Assembly: GCF_000331305.1 (NCBI RefSeq)
Contig: NZ_KB217478.1
Coordinates: 7,967,481-8,031,480 of the forward strand
Origin: Calothrix sp. PCC 7103
GTDB taxonomy: Bacteria; Cyanobacteriota; Cyanobacteriia; Cyanobacteriales; Nostocaceae
Direction: 5' to 3'
DNA length: 64,000 bases
The notes below the pieces were generated by a model. The model was not told the origin of the DNA. It was given only the letters and a program-made list of their open reading frames with translations, and did no database searches. Below are positions 35,592 to 44,550 of the stretch, piece by piece. Positions within the stretch are counted from its first letter, which is position 1. Each line of letters begins with the position of its first letter. The position numbers and the translations under genes are program-made.

Positions 35592-35639
35592 AGATGCTAC
35601 CCTTCGGGAAAACTGCGTTAACGTTCCTCAGCATGACAA
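35592..35639. repeat. AAGATGC...TCAGCATGACA dispersed repeat, partial copy
   Basis: Partial member of the element seen at 45541-45630 and 56104-56188 (GTCATGCTGAACG... AGAATGACA). It lies in the gap between the restriction gene and mtnW. Confidence 0.4.
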
Positions 35640-35717
35640 AAGTAAAAATTTAGGGATATCAAAAGTTGTAGAAATTCTGGGATACTGGATTTTGGTATTT
35701 TGCGGAAGCTTTGTAAA

Positions 35718-36893
35718 ATGGCTATCGAAGTAGATTATCGTTTTCCATCTAGTGTCAATGCTGAGAAGCAAGCTCAAATTATTGCGATAGGGCAAACTGT
35801 TGGAACTTGGGATGCGCGCTTTGCCCATCGTGAAGCGAGTTTAACATCGCATTTGGGTGAGGTTGTATCTGTTGTCAAACAACCTAATAATTACAGTATT
35901 GCGACGGTACGCTTTCCTTTATCGAATGTAGAAAATGATGTGAGTAGTTTACTTACTATGATATTCGGTAAGTACTCGATGGCAGGCGCCGGGAAAGTTG
36001 TTGCATTACGATTGCCAGAAAATTACGGATTGCGTCCTCAATATGGTATATCAGGTATACGTGAATTATTAAACGTGCATGAACGTCCTTTAATTATGGC
36101 TATCTTCAAACCAGCTTTGGGACTTTCTGCCGCAGACCATGCTGCTATTTTAAAGGAAGTTGCTTTTGCGGGTTTAGATATTATCAAAGATGATGAAATT
36201 TTAGGCAATCTTCCTTCTGCTCCCACTCTCGAACGCTTAAAAGCTTGCCGCGAAGTACTTGATACTGTTAAGCAACAAACTGGACGCACTGTACTTTATG
36301 CTGTTAATCTGACTGGTAATGCTGCACAATTATTACAACGTGCGCGCGATTTAGTAAGTAATGGCGCCAATGCTTTACTATTAAATGTCTTTTCTTACGG
36401 TTTTTCTGTTCTGGAAGCTTTAGTTGTTGATCCAGAAGTAAATGTGCCTATTTTTACCCATCCTGCAGGTGCAGGCACCCTTTCTGCTGCTCCTGACTAT
36501 GGATTTGATTATTCGGTTTCTTTAGGAACATTAATGGCTTATGCTGGCGCCGATGCTGTTTTGTATCCAGCCCATTATGGTAATTTACCATTTAATGCCA
36601 ATACTGAAGCTCAAATTCGCGATATTTTAAGAGCTAGAAATGTAATGCCAGTTCCATCAGCAGGTATTCACCCAGGTGTAGTAAGCAAAGCTGTATCTGA
36701 CTATGGGCAAAATGTAATTCTCAATGCTGGTACAGGCATTATGGACCACCCTGATGGCGCCGCCTCTGGTGTCCAAGCATTTTTTGAAGCTCTCGAATGT
36801 CTGAAAAAAGGTGAATCTTTGAATTTAGATAGTTTACCAGATGGCGCTTTAAAGAGCGCAATTCAAAAATGGGGTGTTTGGTCAGATGAGTAG
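35718..36893 (+). CDS. mtnW: RuBisCO-like protein, 2,3-diketo-5-methylthiopentyl-1-phosphate enolase (MtnW)
   Basis: Form IV RuBisCO-like protein of about 391 residues, expected to act as the enolase of the methionine salvage pathway. It keeps the activator lysine and metal ligands (KDDE at 157-160 in AGLDIIKDDEILGN) and KPALGLS at 131, with Ala where RuBisCO has the second Lys. The loop carrying catalytic Lys334 in RuBisCO is replaced by HYGNLPFNAN, so it cannot fix CO2. ATG 35718 follows GGAAG at ten nt. None of the other salvage genes is next to it. It sits between two DNA methyltransferase loci, an accessory-looking setting. Confidence 0.88.
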   Translation: MAIEVDYRFPSSVNAEKQAQIIAIGQTVGTWDARFAHREASLTSHLGEVVSVVKQPNNYSIATVRFPLSNVENDVSSLLTMIFGKYSMAGAGKVVALRLPENYGLRPQYGISGIRELLNVHERPLIMAIFKPALGLSAADHAAILKEVAFAGLDIIKDDEILGNLPSAPTLERLKACREVLDTVKQQTGRTVLYAVNLTGNAAQLLQRARDLVSNGANALLLNVFSYGFSVLEALVVDPEVNVPIFTHPAGAGTLSAAPDYGFDYSVSLGTLMAYAGADAVLYPAHYGNLPFNANTEAQIRDILRARNVMPVPSAGIHPGVVSKAVSDYGQNVILNAGTGIMDHPDGAASGVQAFFEALECLKKGESLNLDSLPDGALKSAIQKWGVWSDE

Positions 36894-36988
36894 CCAACAA
36901 ACGTACTATACAAAAATAAACATAAGCATAGTTGACGAACAAAGGAACTATAGTTGACAATTTGCCATAGGTCTTTTTAGGAATTTGT

Positions 36989-37930
36989 ATGGCATTAATA
37001 AATAAGCAAACCAAACATACAAATTTAAGAATTATTGACTTTTTTGCTGGCTGTGGCGGATTATCTTTAGGCTTTCAAAATGCTGGTATGACCATCGTAG
37101 CAGCATTTGATAAATGGGAACCAGCAGTACAAGTCTATAAAAAGAACTTTTCGCATAAGATTTACAGTTGTGACCTTGGCAATGTAGATAATTATAATTT
37201 TTTTCTTAGCCTTAACCCTGACGTTATTATAGGCGGTCCACCTTGCCAGGATTTTTCTAGCGCTGGGAAGCGTAATGAAGATTTAGGAAGAGGTGATTTG
37301 AGTATTACATTCGCTCAAATAATCGCGTCTGTGAAACCACAATGGTTTGTAATGGAAAATGTAGATAGGTTTCAAAAAAGCCAGAAATATAACCAAGTTA
37401 TAAATATATTTAAAAATAGTGGTTACGGGTTGACACAAAGGATAATTAATGCAGCATTCTGCGGAGTTCCTCAAAGTCGAAAAAGATATTTTTGTATAGG
37501 AGAATTAAACGGTATCGATAACGCATTAATTCCATATATAAACTATAATTTATCCAATGAACCAACTACAATCAGGCATTATTTAGGGAACAGCCTAGGT
37601 ATTGAATATTACTACAGGCATCCTAGAACTTATCAAAGACGAGGTATATTTAGTATTGATGAACCAAGTCCTACAATTAGAAGTGTAAATCGACCTGTTC
37701 CCAAAAGTTATAAAGGGCATCCTGGAGATGCGGCGCCTATCACTTCTGATTTACGTCCATTAACTACTATAGAACGAAGCTATATACAAACATTTCCAAA
37801 GCATTTTATTTTTGATGAACAAAATCAATCTAAAACTGATTTAGAACAAATGATTGGTAATGCAGTACCAGTAAAATTAGCTGAATTTGTCGCCAGATGC
37901 CTGCTCCAACACATAAAAGATAAACTGTAG
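36989..37930 (+). CDS. DNA (cytosine-5-)-methyltransferase, apparently solitary
   Basis: Compact C5 methyltransferase of 313 residues. Motif I is IDFFAGCGGLSLGF at 16-29, Cys86 is catalytic in GGPPCQDFSSAGKR, motif VI is MENV, motif VIII QSRKRYF and motif X QMIGNAVPVKLAEF. The recognition domain between VIII and IX is short. No restriction gene adjoins it: upstream is mtnW and downstream a convergent glycosyl hydrolase gene. Solitary C5 methyltransferases are common in cyanobacteria and modify frequent palindromes. Which site it modifies is unknown; GGCGCC is a candidate by abundance only. AGGAA precedes ATG 36989. Confidence 0.92.
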   Translation: MALINKQTKHTNLRIIDFFAGCGGLSLGFQNAGMTIVAAFDKWEPAVQVYKKNFSHKIYSCDLGNVDNYNFFLSLNPDVIIGGPPCQDFSSAGKRNEDLGRGDLSITFAQIIASVKPQWFVMENVDRFQKSQKYNQVINIFKNSGYGLTQRIINAAFCGVPQSRKRYFCIGELNGIDNALIPYINYNLSNEPTTIRHYLGNSLGIEYYYRHPRTYQRRGIFSIDEPSPTIRSVNRPVPKSYKGHPGDAAPITSDLRPLTTIERSYIQTFPKHFIFDEQNQSKTDLEQMIGNAVPVKLAEFVARCLLQHIKDKL

Positions 37931-37982
37931 GTTGGGTGGAGGTTTTGCGTTCACGCAGTGTTCCGAAGGAAAACCCAACCTA
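37928..37982. repeat. AGGTTGGGT...ACCCAACCT hairpin, copy 3 (long loop)
   Basis: TAGGTTGGGTGGAGGTTTTG at the left and AAACCCAACCTA at the right form a perfect terminal stem. The loop also contains GTTCACGCAGTGTTCCG. It starts at the stop codon of the methyltransferase, between convergent genes. Confidence 0.65.
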
Positions 37983-38000
37983 ACCCACAAGATGGTAAAT

Positions 38001-40055
38001 TTAACTGGCGGTAATGACTACACCTGGACTTTCGTTGGCGAGTCTGTCAACAGCACATACTACATATTGTCCTGGTTCTACGGTGGCGAAGTTTGTGTCG
38101 CGACTAAGGACACGCTGTAGTGTCCAGTTGTCTCCACTGCGTCTATATAATGTCCAAGAACGAATTTCGCGCGTGTCTCCTGGTTGCCAAGATAGGCGCC
38201 GTGAAGCTACTTGGAGTTGAGTTGGTGGTGATGGTGGGTTAGAATTACGCCAAGGCATGGTCGGCGCCAGTGCGGGGGTATTATATAGAGATTGTCGGAA
38301 TTTATCGGCGATACCCTGACGATTTTCATTAATGGGACTCATACTAAAAAAGATGTTGCCCAAAGATAAATCATTAACTAGGTTACGACTGATTTTTACC
38401 TGTTTTTCGATTTCTTCGTCCTTCCAAGCTTTACCATCTAGTTGTCCAAGATTATTTCCTGCATAAACATGGCGTTCCCTTGTATTAATTTCTGTCCACC
38501 ATTTGAGTAAAGCAGGGTAACTTTGTTGTGTTTGGTCGGTACGCCAATATAGTTGTGGAGCAATATAATCTAACCAGCCTTGTTCAACCCACTTTTTAGC
38601 GTCGGCATAAAGTACTGCAAAAGCATCTAAACCTCTAATTCCTGATGGTTGTCCTGGTCTATAAATACCAAAGGGACTAATACCAAATTTGACATGCGGT
38701 TTTGCAGTTCTGATTCCTTGTGATAACCGTAATACCATTTGATTCACGTTTTCGCGGCGCCAGTCTTCTAAACTTAAATTACCGCCAGCACTGCGATAGG
38801 CTGCATAAGTTTTATTATCAGGAAAAGTTTTTCCTTGAATGGGGTAAGGGTAAAAATAATCGTCGAGGTGAATACCATCAACGTCATAGCGTTGTAGCAC
38901 GTCCATAATTACATTGTACGCGCGGTCTTGCACTACCTTGGCGCCTGGGTCCATCCATAATTGGTTACCCCATTGATATACTACATCAGGGTTTGTAACA
39001 GCAAGATGAGGACGGGCTAGATTACCTTGTCGAATTGAAGTTTTGGCGCGGTAAGGATTAAACCATGCATGTAGTTCAATATTGCGTTTACGACATTCAG
39101 CAATAGCAAACTCTAATGGGTCATATCCGGGTGCTTGACCTTGTGTACCAGAGAACCAAGCACTCCAAGGTTCTAACTGTGACCTGTAAGCTGCATCTCC
39201 TTCAGGACGTACTTGAAATACAAGCGCGTTGAAATTTAATTGTTGAAGTCGGGTGATAATTTGTACTAATTCAGCTTTTTGCTGGTCGGCAGATAACCCT
39301 GGTTTCGACGGAAAATCACTATTCCATACACACGCTAACCAGGCGCCGCGAAATTCACGACGATGACTCACACGAACTGTACCTGTTGGTGCTGGTGATG
39401 GAGTTGGAGTAGGAGCAGGGGCGGGACGTGGTGGGGTTGAAGTTTGTTGAGGTGAAACTAAAAAGTTGGAGGCAATTTTTGGAACCTCGCCAATGTAGAC
39501 TAAGCCTTGATAGATAAACGCTGCAACATCAGCACGAATTGCCGCTAAATTCGGATTGAGTAATCTCGTATTTGGGTGGCTTGATACTATTTCCGCACTA
39601 GTCGCTATTGCTACTTGATTTCTTGCATAGCCAGGAATTTGTATGGAGTCTTCATAGATGTGCGGCAAGCTTTTCAATAAGTCAGGTCTTATTTTTGACG
39701 CAATATCTAAACCTGCGACTAGGGATAATAAAACTTCTAGACGCGAAATTCGATTATCGGGACGAAAACGATTATCAGGGAAGCCATTCAGAAAGCCAGT
39801 TTCAAAAGCTGTTTGAATCGCTGAGAAAGCCCAAGAATTTGCAGGTACATCTACAAAAGGTATGTATTGGCGCCTTTTCGGAATCTTTGTAAATGCTTTA
39901 GTTATAATTGCTGCATACTCCGCACGTGTAATTGAGTTATCAGGACGAAAGACACCGTTTTGCCCTGCAACTACACCACGTCGCAGCAATGGTTCGATAA
40001 ATGGACGTGCCCAGTGATTTTGAATATCAGAGAACGTTGTAGGATTTGATACCAT
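38001..40055 (-). CDS. S-layer-homology and glycosyl hydrolase-like (family 10-like, DUF187) protein
   Basis: 684 residues. The first 200 hold three SLH motifs (FSDIQNHWARPFIEPLLRRG, RPDNSITRAEYAAIITKAF, VPANSWAFSAIQTAFETG), which bind peptidoglycan-linked polymers. A Pro/Thr linker (about 205-225) leads to a TIM-barrel-like domain beginning HRREFRGAWLACVWNSD, with RYDVDGIHLDDYFYPYP and FGISPFGIYRPGQPS, typical of the GHL10/DUF187 family. A beta-sandwich tail ends the protein. No signal peptide is apparent at this start (MVSNPTTFSDIQ), which is odd for an SLH protein; an upstream start was not found. A role in cell-wall or exopolysaccharide turnover is inferred. Confidence 0.85.
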   Translation of the reverse strand: MVSNPTTFSDIQNHWARPFIEPLLRRGVVAGQNGVFRPDNSITRAEYAAIITKAFTKIPKRRQYIPFVDVPANSWAFSAIQTAFETGFLNGFPDNRFRPDNRISRLEVLLSLVAGLDIASKIRPDLLKSLPHIYEDSIQIPGYARNQVAIATSAEIVSSHPNTRLLNPNLAAIRADVAAFIYQGLVYIGEVPKIASNFLVSPQQTSTPPRPAPAPTPTPSPAPTGTVRVSHRREFRGAWLACVWNSDFPSKPGLSADQQKAELVQIITRLQQLNFNALVFQVRPEGDAAYRSQLEPWSAWFSGTQGQAPGYDPLEFAIAECRKRNIELHAWFNPYRAKTSIRQGNLARPHLAVTNPDVVYQWGNQLWMDPGAKVVQDRAYNVIMDVLQRYDVDGIHLDDYFYPYPIQGKTFPDNKTYAAYRSAGGNLSLEDWRRENVNQMVLRLSQGIRTAKPHVKFGISPFGIYRPGQPSGIRGLDAFAVLYADAKKWVEQGWLDYIAPQLYWRTDQTQQSYPALLKWWTEINTRERHVYAGNNLGQLDGKAWKDEEIEKQVKISRNLVNDLSLGNIFFSMSPINENRQGIADKFRQSLYNTPALAPTMPWRNSNPPSPPTQLQVASRRLSWQPGDTREIRSWTLYRRSGDNWTLQRVLSRDTNFATVEPGQYVVCAVDRLANESPGVVITAS

Positions 40056-40233
40056 TGTTTAAGTTGTAATATTCGGTTTACTGGGATAAATTGTAGACTG
40101 CTTTGTTATTTTGGGCACAAGAAAAAAGAAACCGGGTTTATGATAGGAAACAATTTTGTATTTTTGCCTATCTTGGCTTTTAAGCTACAACTGTTTTTGT
40201 AATAGATGGTTAAAGTTAATTGATTGATGAGTA

Positions 40234-40695
40234 ATGATTTTTAAAAGCGTGCGAAAGCGTAACTTATTTTACATTTTATTTACACTTGTTTTAATTGGCG
40301 TTATGGGTTTCTCGTATTTATCGGAAAAGTCGCCTATTTTAGGGTGTCAATGGTGGGGTTTTTCTGATAATACTCCTAAATATTATGCGTATCCTGAAAA
40401 GCTAGTTGTTAAACCTTGGCATGGACAACATCATGTATTTGCTATTTTTATGGTTCCCGGTGGGTATCTTAATGATAAGCAGTTTACTGTGAATATTGAG
40501 GGTGATAAAACTTATTGTGGAATTCTTGCTTATGGTGGGACGAATGAATTTGAGGGTGTTCGCGCGAAACCTGGATACTATTTAATGAAGGGTTTGTTAA
40601 ATACTCGTATTGCTTTGTGGGTTATTTCTCAAGGTAAGGGTGATGAGTTGAAAGAGGCTACTAATTGGAAAGTGGGTTATTCTAAGATTAAATAG
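40234..40695 (+). CDS. membrane-anchored hypothetical protein
   Basis: 153 residues. An N-terminal Lys/Arg-rich start and hydrophobic helix (LFYILFTLVLIGVMGFSYLS) anchor or export it; the remainder is beta-rich with two Cys (LGCQWWGF and DKTYCGILAY) that could form a disulfide. No family recognised. It stands alone, divergent from the SLH protein gene, and is the last ordinary host gene before the compositionally different block at about 40.97 kb. Confidence 0.6.
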   Translation: MIFKSVRKRNLFYILFTLVLIGVMGFSYLSEKSPILGCQWWGFSDNTPKYYAYPEKLVVKPWHGQHHVFAIFMVPGGYLNDKQFTVNIEGDKTYCGILAYGGTNEFEGVRAKPGYYLMKGLLNTRIALWVISQGKGDELKEATNWKVGYSKIK

Positions 40696-40719
40696 ATAAA
40701 TAATTAACAAAAAATTAAA

Positions 40720-40742
40720 GGACGGCTGGGGACAGCCGTTCC
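40720..40742. repeat. GGACGGCTGGGGACAGCC hairpin repeat, copy 2
   Basis: GGACGGCTG and CAGCCGTTCC arms pair around GGGGA. Copy 1 is at 7206-7231. Just downstream of the 3' end of the preceding gene, so it may act as terminator. Confidence 0.6.
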
Positions 40743-41024
40743 ACAAGAGTTATATCCCACATTCCGCACTTCAATTTGAAGTACAAAAGATTACAACCAA
40801 GGAAAAGCTCATTTATATAAGCCTATAGTCTTATAGTAAAACGCTTACCAACAGATGTATCTAGCCATTTTTTGCTTACACGCTAAAAAAAATCGGACAA
40901 ATTATGCCTTGTAAAAAACTTGGACAAGTTATGCCTATATTTAAGGAATAACTGAACTGTTAGCGTGCAGCTAGATTGCGCAAAGTAGGCGGGCGATTGC
41001 CAATCCTCATCCATCGCTTTACCG
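40743..41024. other. left edge of the foreign block, with a direct repeat pair
   Basis: No gene. GGACAAATTATGCCT (40895-40909) and GGACAAGTTATGCCT (40922-40936) form a direct repeat with one difference, 27 bp apart. Base composition changes visibly near 40970 (TAGGCGGGCGATTGCC), where the GC-richer block begins. I could not find matching repeats at the right edge. Confidence 0.4.
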
Positions 41025-42761
41025 TTACGCCAGATACTGTTGCTGCACTGGGATTTCGATTATAAACTTTGTATCTGCTCCCGGTGTTGACTCACAGTAG
41101 AGCTTGCCGTTGTGCTTCTCGGTGATGATTTGATAGCCAATGGAGAGTCCTAAACCAGTGCCTTTGCCGACGGGCTTGGTGGTAAAGAAGGGATCAAAGA
41201 GACGAGAACGCACGTCTTCGGCAATACCTTTGCCATTATCAGCGATGATAATTTTGATTTGATTGCGAACTGACAAGTCAGCGCTGGCGCTATCGCCTAC
41301 TTCCGTATAAATCCAAATCGTATTTGGGTTACTCTCAATATCCTGAAATGTGCGATGCTGATTCGAGTCTTCGAGGGCATCTATAGCATTGTTGAGCAGA
41401 TTCATAAACACTTGGTTCAGTTGTCCAGCATAGCATTCCACCTGGGGCAGATCGCCGTAGGCTTTGATCAGTTGAATCGCTGGACGGTTTGCCGTCGCCT
41501 GAATCCGATGCTGCAAAATCAGCAGGGTATTATCAATGCCTTCGTGGATATCCACCGCTTTGAATTCTGATTCATCCAAGCGCGAGAAGTTGCGTAACGA
41601 CAGCACAATTTCGCGAATGCGATCGGTGCCCATTTTCATTGATCGCAAAACCTGGGTGATATCTTCGCTCAGGAAGTCGAGATCAATCGCTTCGATTTGG
41701 TTTTGCAAGGCTGGGGGCGGCTTGGGGACATGCTGTTGATAGGACTGGACGAGATCTAAAAGATCCTGGGTGTAGGTGTTGATATGGGTTAAATTGCCGT
41801 GAATAAAACTGACGGGGTTGTTGATCTCATGGGCAATACCAGCCACCATTTGCCCCAGAGACGACATTTTTTCTGCCTGAATGATTTGGTTTTGGGTGCG
41901 ATGCAGTTCGGTTAAGGTGGCGTTGAGTTGGATATTTTTGGTGCTTAATTCCTGGACTGCGGTTGCCAGCTCTTGGGCTTGCTGTTGCAGTTCCTGCTGG
42001 TATATCTCGACTTTGGTAGCCGCCGATTGCATGGTCTGGGCCAGGAATCGAATTTCGTTATCGGGCAATCCCTGGGGCATGACAAACTGGTCAATGCCGT
42101 TGCGATCGGTCACGGCTTTGTTCAGCCGTTGCAGGGGATGTAAGACCGTGCGCTGAATTAGCACGGTCATCAGCACCAAAATGACTGCCATGCCGATCAA
42201 TAGGGTGAGGGTAGAAGTCGAGAAGGTTCTCCAAGCTTCCTGTTGCAGTTCTTTGGCATCAAGAATTGCGATCACCAGCCCCCGGCGATCAACCTGCCCA
42301 AACAGGGTGCTGCTAAAGGGCAAAACTTCGACTAGGGCAGACTTCCCTGCGATATTGGTTCTGAAACTTGTTTCCAGTCCGGTTTGAGCCGCCTGTTCTA
42401 ATACTGGCGTCAATTCTGGATAAATTGCTGCGTAGGGTGGATTTTGGCGTGCTACTCCGCTCCGTGCCAGGGTCTGGCCATTGGGGCTGACAATCGCGAC
42501 CTCCACCACTGTGGGCAGGGTTGCGTAGTTTTGCACCACGCGCTTGATAATGCTCGTATTCCCCAGTTCGATTAATCCCTCCGTGGAAAATCCTACCCCT
42601 TGGGTAATCGATTGGGCGCGTTGTTCTAGCTCTTGCTCCAACTTCCCTTGAATCAAGAAGTAGTTTAATCCCAAGGTGGTTAAGCCGACCGTTACCAGAG
42701 AAAAGCCAAAACTCATCAGGAGTTGATGGGCTAAATGGCGTTTTGGGGCTTTCTGGTTCAT
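41025..42761 (-). CDS. membrane-bound sensor histidine kinase
   Basis: About 578 residues. Two membrane helices (12-36 and 182-203) enclose a periplasmic sensor of about 145 residues. A HAMP-like segment, a Gln-rich coiled coil (about 250-300) and the kinase core follow. The phospho-acceptor is His311 in [12 protein letters not shown]-binding boxes are [45 protein letters not shown] 42761 shares an A with the stop of the upstream binding-protein gene (TGATG), so the two are translationally coupled. No response regulator adjoins. Codon use is GC-richer than the neighbours and there is no GGCGCC, pointing to transfer from another cyanobacterium. Confidence 0.9.
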   Translation of the reverse strand: MNQKAPKRHLAHQLLMSFGFSLVTVGLTTLGLNYFLIQGKLEQELEQRAQSITQGVGFSTEGLIELGNTSIIKRVVQNYATLPTVVEVAIVSPNGQTLARSGVARQNPPYAAIYPELTPVLEQAAQTGLETSFRTNIAGKSALVEVLPFSSTLFGQVDRRGLVIAILDAKELQQEAWRTFSTSTLTLLIGMAVILVLMTVLIQRTVLHPLQRLNKAVTDRNGIDQFVMPQGLPDNEIRFLAQTMQSAATKVEIYQQELQQQAQELATAVQELSTKNIQLNATLTELHRTQNQIIQAEKMSSLGQMVAGIAHEINNPVSFIHGNLTHINTYTQDLLDLVQSYQQHVPKPPPALQNQIEAIDLDFLSEDITQVLRSMKMGTDRIREIVLSLRNFSRLDESEFKAVDIHEGIDNTLLILQHRIQATANRPAIQLIKAYGDLPQVECYAGQLNQVFMNLLNNAIDALEDSNQHRTFQDIESNPNTIWIYTEVGDSASADLSVRNQIKIIIADNGKGIAEDVRSRLFDPFFTTKPVGKGTGLGLSIGYQIITEKHNGKLYCESTPGADTKFIIEIPVQQQYLA

Positions 42762-43810
42762 CACTTCCACCCTGCTATCACTTCATTGACGAGGGTGCCA
42801 TCAACTTCCACATCTTGGCGAATCACCCGACCATGGCGCGGATCGGCTTTGAGCAGTTGGACAATGTCAGCCTTTGCCGACTTGAGCCGCCCCTCAGTGG
42901 CAAACATGCGTTGGTTGAGAGCCATATCGCCTTTTTTCAACCCCGCATAATCACTGGCAAACGCCTCTCCGCTTTGCCCCAGTTGCTGGCCAACCGCGTT
43001 AAAGACTGCGGTCGGCTGGGTGTCCACGGCCTGCATGACATCAAACCAAGCCAGCATGAATTGTTTGAGTTCGGCTTTTTTCTTTTCCACAATCTTGTCA
43101 CTCGACATCAAGGTATCAATCACTAAACTATCTACCTGCTTAGTGGTGTGAACCACATTACCCTTGATGCTCTTGGCCGTTTCCCCCTGCATGGGTTCCC
43201 ACAAAACTGCCGCATCGATCGCACCGGCTTTAATTTTCTCGGCTGCCACTTCATTGGAATAATCCAAAATCTCCACGTCAGCGGGTTGAATTTGATGGGC
43301 TTTCAGTGCCTCTAGTAAAATTAAATGATTGACGGTGCCGAGCTTGGCACCTACCTTTTTGCCGCGTAAATCGGCGACGGATTTAATGGCTGGCTGGGCA
43401 ACAATGCCGTCCGCTCCCGCAGAAATATTGGTCGTCAATAGCACCAGAGGCTTACCCTCACCCGGATCAACCTGCATCACATCCCAGAAAGAAGCAAATG
43501 CGGCGTCTAAGCTACCACGCATCACGGACCGACTGGAATCTTGCTGGTTATCAAATTGCACCAATTTAACGCTTAACCCCCGCTGCTTGAAGATTCCTGC
43601 GGATTGGGCATAGCGAACAACGTCAAACCCCACCCAACTGGTAATGCCGACTCGGAGGGGCTGGAGCGATTGGCCTGCTCCGAGGCTACAGGCATGGGTC
43701 AGAAACGTGAGGGAAAGGGCGATCGCAAATAAACAGGCTGGCTTGATCCCGACCTTCAATGCGTGTTTCCACCCAAGGCTAAATATGTCGATCAGCGAGG
43801 TAATTCTCAT
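42761..43810 (-). CDS. ABC-type (NitT/TauT family) substrate-binding protein
   Basis: About 349 residues. An N-terminal signal region ends in LTHAC, a weak lipoprotein box with Cys41. The mature part begins LRVGITSWVGFDVVRYAQSA and has GSLDAAFASFWDVM, LRGKKVGAKLGTVNHL and AGAIDAAVLWEP, the pattern of binding proteins for nitrate, taurine, sulfonate or similar anions. There is no permease or ATPase next to it; instead the coupled gene is a histidine kinase. I infer that it presents a ligand to the kinase sensor. ATG 43810 is chosen because the frame upstream to 43897 is not signal-like. HIP1 (GCGATCGC) occurs at 43719-43726. Confidence 0.85.
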   Translation of the reverse strand: MRITSLIDIFSLGWKHALKVGIKPACLFAIALSLTFLTHACSLGAGQSLQPLRVGITSWVGFDVVRYAQSAGIFKQRGLSVKLVQFDNQQDSSRSVMRGSLDAAFASFWDVMQVDPGEGKPLVLLTTNISAGADGIVAQPAIKSVADLRGKKVGAKLGTVNHLILLEALKAHQIQPADVEILDYSNEVAAEKIKAGAIDAAVLWEPMQGETAKSIKGNVVHTTKQVDSLVIDTLMSSDKIVEKKKAELKQFMLAWFDVMQAVDTQPTAVFNAVGQQLGQSGEAFASDYAGLKKGDMALNQRMFATEGRLKSAKADIVQLLKADPRHGRVIRQDVEVDGTLVNEVIAGWK

Positions 43811-44312
43811 GACTGGTGCTCTTTTCTGGAAAACCTTATAGTTATAAGATTCCCAAAAGTATCGTTGGCAGAACAATATTGCTGGAAATATAAGCACTTT
43901 TTTACGGCAATATTATGAGTTAACCGACACGCACCTATAATTAATTGAACTTTGGACAAAATAGTACGTTCGCGAATAATATTTGTGAATAAAAAAAGGA
44001 CGCAGCTTTTTTATCCCAGTTATGAAATTAACTGAGTAAAACAAATATATTTATAGAAAAACTACGCAGATTGGTTCTTCCATAAATAGCGTGCTAAATT
44101 TGAATTAAACTCGATAAATGTGCTTTGATATCAAGGCTTACAGGCGCTTATTAGTCTTAAATTCAGAATCTGACATAAAAGGCAGAGAAATAATGCTGTT
44201 ATACTTGTTAAACAAGGATTTCAAGCTGATTTTAAACAAATGTAGCACGCTAAATACGCAAGACCCATTTCTTCCTGGGTTAGATTTGTCATTATTACCT
44301 TGTGTACTATTT
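43811..44312. other. right edge of the foreign block, no gene
   Basis: The composition returns to AT-rich after about 43820. A plus-strand frame around 44118-44357 has low-complexity, unpersuasive content. No clear inverted repeat matching the left edge was found. Confidence 0.4.
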
Positions 44313-44426
44313 CTAACGAGCTTCAATCCCTCGATTAATCACCTCAGCATTGCTTGATAGAATGTTCAGCGAAATCATGCTCCCTACTAGTAATGCGATC
44401 AAACTTGCCCATTTTCTTTTCAACAT
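44313..44426 (-). CDS. very small secreted peptide or truncated exported protein
   Basis: ATG 44426, preceded by GGGA, opens 37 codons: MLKRKWASLIALLVGSMISL and then a short tail ending NRGIEAR. The N-terminus is a textbook signal peptide. The tail after cleavage is only about ten residues. An overlapping minus-strand frame (NSTQGNNDKSNPGRNGSC) might be the displaced continuation, so a frameshifted small exported protein is possible. Confidence 0.35.
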   Translation of the reverse strand: MLKRKWASLIALLVGSMISLNILSSNAEVINRGIEAR

Positions 44427-44550
44427 GCTTGTATTCCCATCTAACTAACGTGGTAATTTTTATCTAAGTTCTTTTCATTACTCGGTATGGTTCTCTAACT
44501 TTACCGTTCGAGTAGCTTGAATGTCTTTAATCGAAAGTCATGTTAAGCTC

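Noticed and set aside
40743-41024. Possible end of a Tn7-like or CRISPR-associated transposon, from the spaced GGACAARTTATGCC repeats
   Set aside because: No transposase genes (tnsB/C/tniQ) are present and no partner end was found on the right.
40879-44253. CACGCTAA words at 40879, 40960 (inverted) and 44246 as possible ends of the foreign island
   Set aside because: The same 8-mer also occurs at about 4146 and 20735, near the chance frequency for an 8-mer.
44118-44357. Plus-strand open frame of 79 codons
   Set aside because: Composition is not protein-like, there is no ribosome site, and it overlaps a better signal-peptide frame on the other strand.
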